From Lycocorax pyrrhopterus obiensis (lineage: Eukaryota > Chordata > Aves > Passeriformes > Paradisaeidae): DNA of 64,000 bases. A model generated the notes under the pieces. It saw only the letters and a program-made list of their open reading frames with translations, made no database searches and was not told where the DNA came from. This document shows, piece by piece, positions 63,250 to 64,000 of this stretch; the stretch's first letter is position 1, and each line of letters opens with the position of its first letter. A program made the translations under genes and the position numbers. The stretch lies in assembly GCA_014706295.1 (NCBI GenBank), contig JACSVZ010000004.1, forward strand, positions 94,031,333 to 94,095,332, written 5' to 3'.

Positions 63250-63357
63250 TTAATGGACAAAGATTTCATCATTAACAGGTGCATACAGCTGTGCGATGTT
63301 AATCCTCTTTCAATTCAGAGCAAGAAGGCAAAATTCACTGACTTTTACAGTTGCTAG
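63250..63357 (+). other. Candidate exon after a strong acceptor
   Basis: The acceptor GTTTGTTTCTTCCCGTGCAG is very good. The first frame is open for 35 codons to TAG (63355-63357) and reads LMDKDFIINRCIQLCDVNPL followed by SIQSKKAKFTDFYSC. Alternatively a weak donor (AACAG/GTGCAT) ends it after 29 nt. In that case the leftover two nucleotides join in frame to the candidate exon at 63655. No family is recognised. Confidence 0.25.
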
Positions 63358-63654
63358 TTTTGAAGGTGTCTCCTTGGAGTGACACTGAGGTCTTTAAGAC
63401 TGGTCTCACAAATGCTTTGCCCTGCATCTTGGTGTCAGAACAGATTACCTTAGGTTTTCATACATGTTACACAGTTGAGTAAGCTGAGAGTACATCAGTA
63501 GTCTGATTCTCATATATCAATTGAAACCTGTTAGCTGGATTCAAATATGTTTGAAAAAAATTTTAACTTTAAAGATGCATTAATGTAATAGATTTGTGCA
63601 GAACTAGTTGCATATATAATATTAGAAAGCCTCAGACTTTTTCTTTCTTTCTAG

Positions 63655-63739
63655 GTTTTGCTTTGATGATGCTGAAGAACACTTGAAAACAATTGATGAA
63701 TGCAAGTTTGTGCATCTTTTTCTCCATCTAATTAATTAA
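63655..63739 (+). other. Candidate 3'-terminal coding exon
   Basis: The acceptor CTTTTTCTTTCTTTCTAG is nearly ideal. With one nucleotide completing a codon, 27 codons stay open to TAA at 63737-63739, including FCFDDAEEHLKTIDECKFVH, a strongly acidic then hydrophobic tail. AATAAA follows at 63781-63786 and a GT-rich stretch at about 63830-63865. The other two frames hit stops. Acceptor, stop, polyadenylation signal and GT-rich element in the right order is what a last exon looks like. Every element is short and common, so support is moderate. No product is recognised. Confidence 0.3.
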
Positions 63740-63780
63740 GCACAACCATTTCTCTTGAGAGCCAGCTGTCAACACTGATA

Positions 63781-63786
63781 AATAAA
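63781..63786 (+). terminator. Possible polyadenylation signal AATAAA
   Basis: It lies 41 bp after the TAA of the candidate exon at 63655-63739, in overlapping AATAAATAAATAA. The GT-rich sequence TGTATATATGTGTAA follows about 70 bp later and could be a downstream element. Confidence 0.3.
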
Positions 63787-64000
63787 TAAATAATACACCA
63801 GATTTTTCATGCTGTCCAGTATATCTCATTTCTGTGTATTTTTATAATTGTATATATGTGTAATTTTTCAAATGCTAATTTCAGTTGTTAGGTTTTAAAA
63901 GTCCTGTGAAGACAGCTACTAACTGATGTTTTTGTAGGAAAAGCATCCCATGTTCTTGTCTGTTTTCAAAGAAATATAACCTGTGCGTGCAGTTCTTCTC

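Noticed and set aside
1..64000. tRNA, rRNA, CRISPR, prokaryotic operon or integrated virus with genes
   Set aside because: No cloverleaf with A/B box spacing, no rRNA motifs, no spacer-repeat arrays and no gag/pol/env frames were seen; only solo LTRs remain of retroviral origin.

Overview
The window looks like nuclear DNA of a bird. It is AT-rich and almost free of long reading frames. Its recognisable interspersed repeats are CR1-type LINE 3' ends (15.2, 16.4, 40.7, 43.0 and 45.0 kb) and three copies of one family of endogenous-retrovirus LTR (0.7, 9.6 and 58.7 kb). CR1 tails plus this LTR type, with no Alu- or B1-like SINEs, is the pattern of bird genomes. These family assignments come from recognition of their consensus motifs, not from a database search. 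Nothing prokaryotic (operons, Shine-Dalgarno sites, CRISPR, integrons) is present.

Layout: 0-0.7 kb unique AT-rich DNA; 0.7-1.8 kb a near full-length solo LTR on the plus strand; 1.8-9.4 kb unique DNA holding a 78-bp segment present twice; 9.4-9.8 kb an old LINE-like fragment followed by a drastically deleted LTR; 15.2-16.8 kb two plus-strand CR1 tails of different subfamilies; 16.8-39.4 kb a long repeat-poor stretch; 39.46 kb a (GAAA)n microsatellite; 40.7-45.2 kb three CR1 fragments, the middle one keeping a frameshifted remnant of the reverse-transcriptase ORF; 45.2-58.4 kb mostly unique DNA; 58.4 kb a TATAGA-type microsatellite; 58.7-59.5 kb a minus-strand LTR with a small GC-rich minisatellite; 59.5-64 kb AT-rich unique DNA.

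No protein-coding gene can be named with confidence. The open reading frames are mostly under 130 codons and their number fits chance in AT-rich DNA. What remains are exon-shaped segments, meaning a good acceptor, an open frame and a good donor or stop. Two clusters stand out. One is a minus-strand chain at 49.7-48.4 kb whose pieces keep one reading frame across four candidate exons to a stop codon and a polyadenylation signal. The other is a plus-strand terminal-exon candidate at 63.65 kb with a strong acceptor, 27 open codons, a stop, AATAAA and a GT-rich tail. I cannot run alignment or RNA mapping, and decoy splice-site pairs are common in introns, so these are hypotheses. The window is most likely intronic and/or intergenic DNA. 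I see no convincing new biological system; the best leads are the candidate exons and the structural variation among the three LTR copies.
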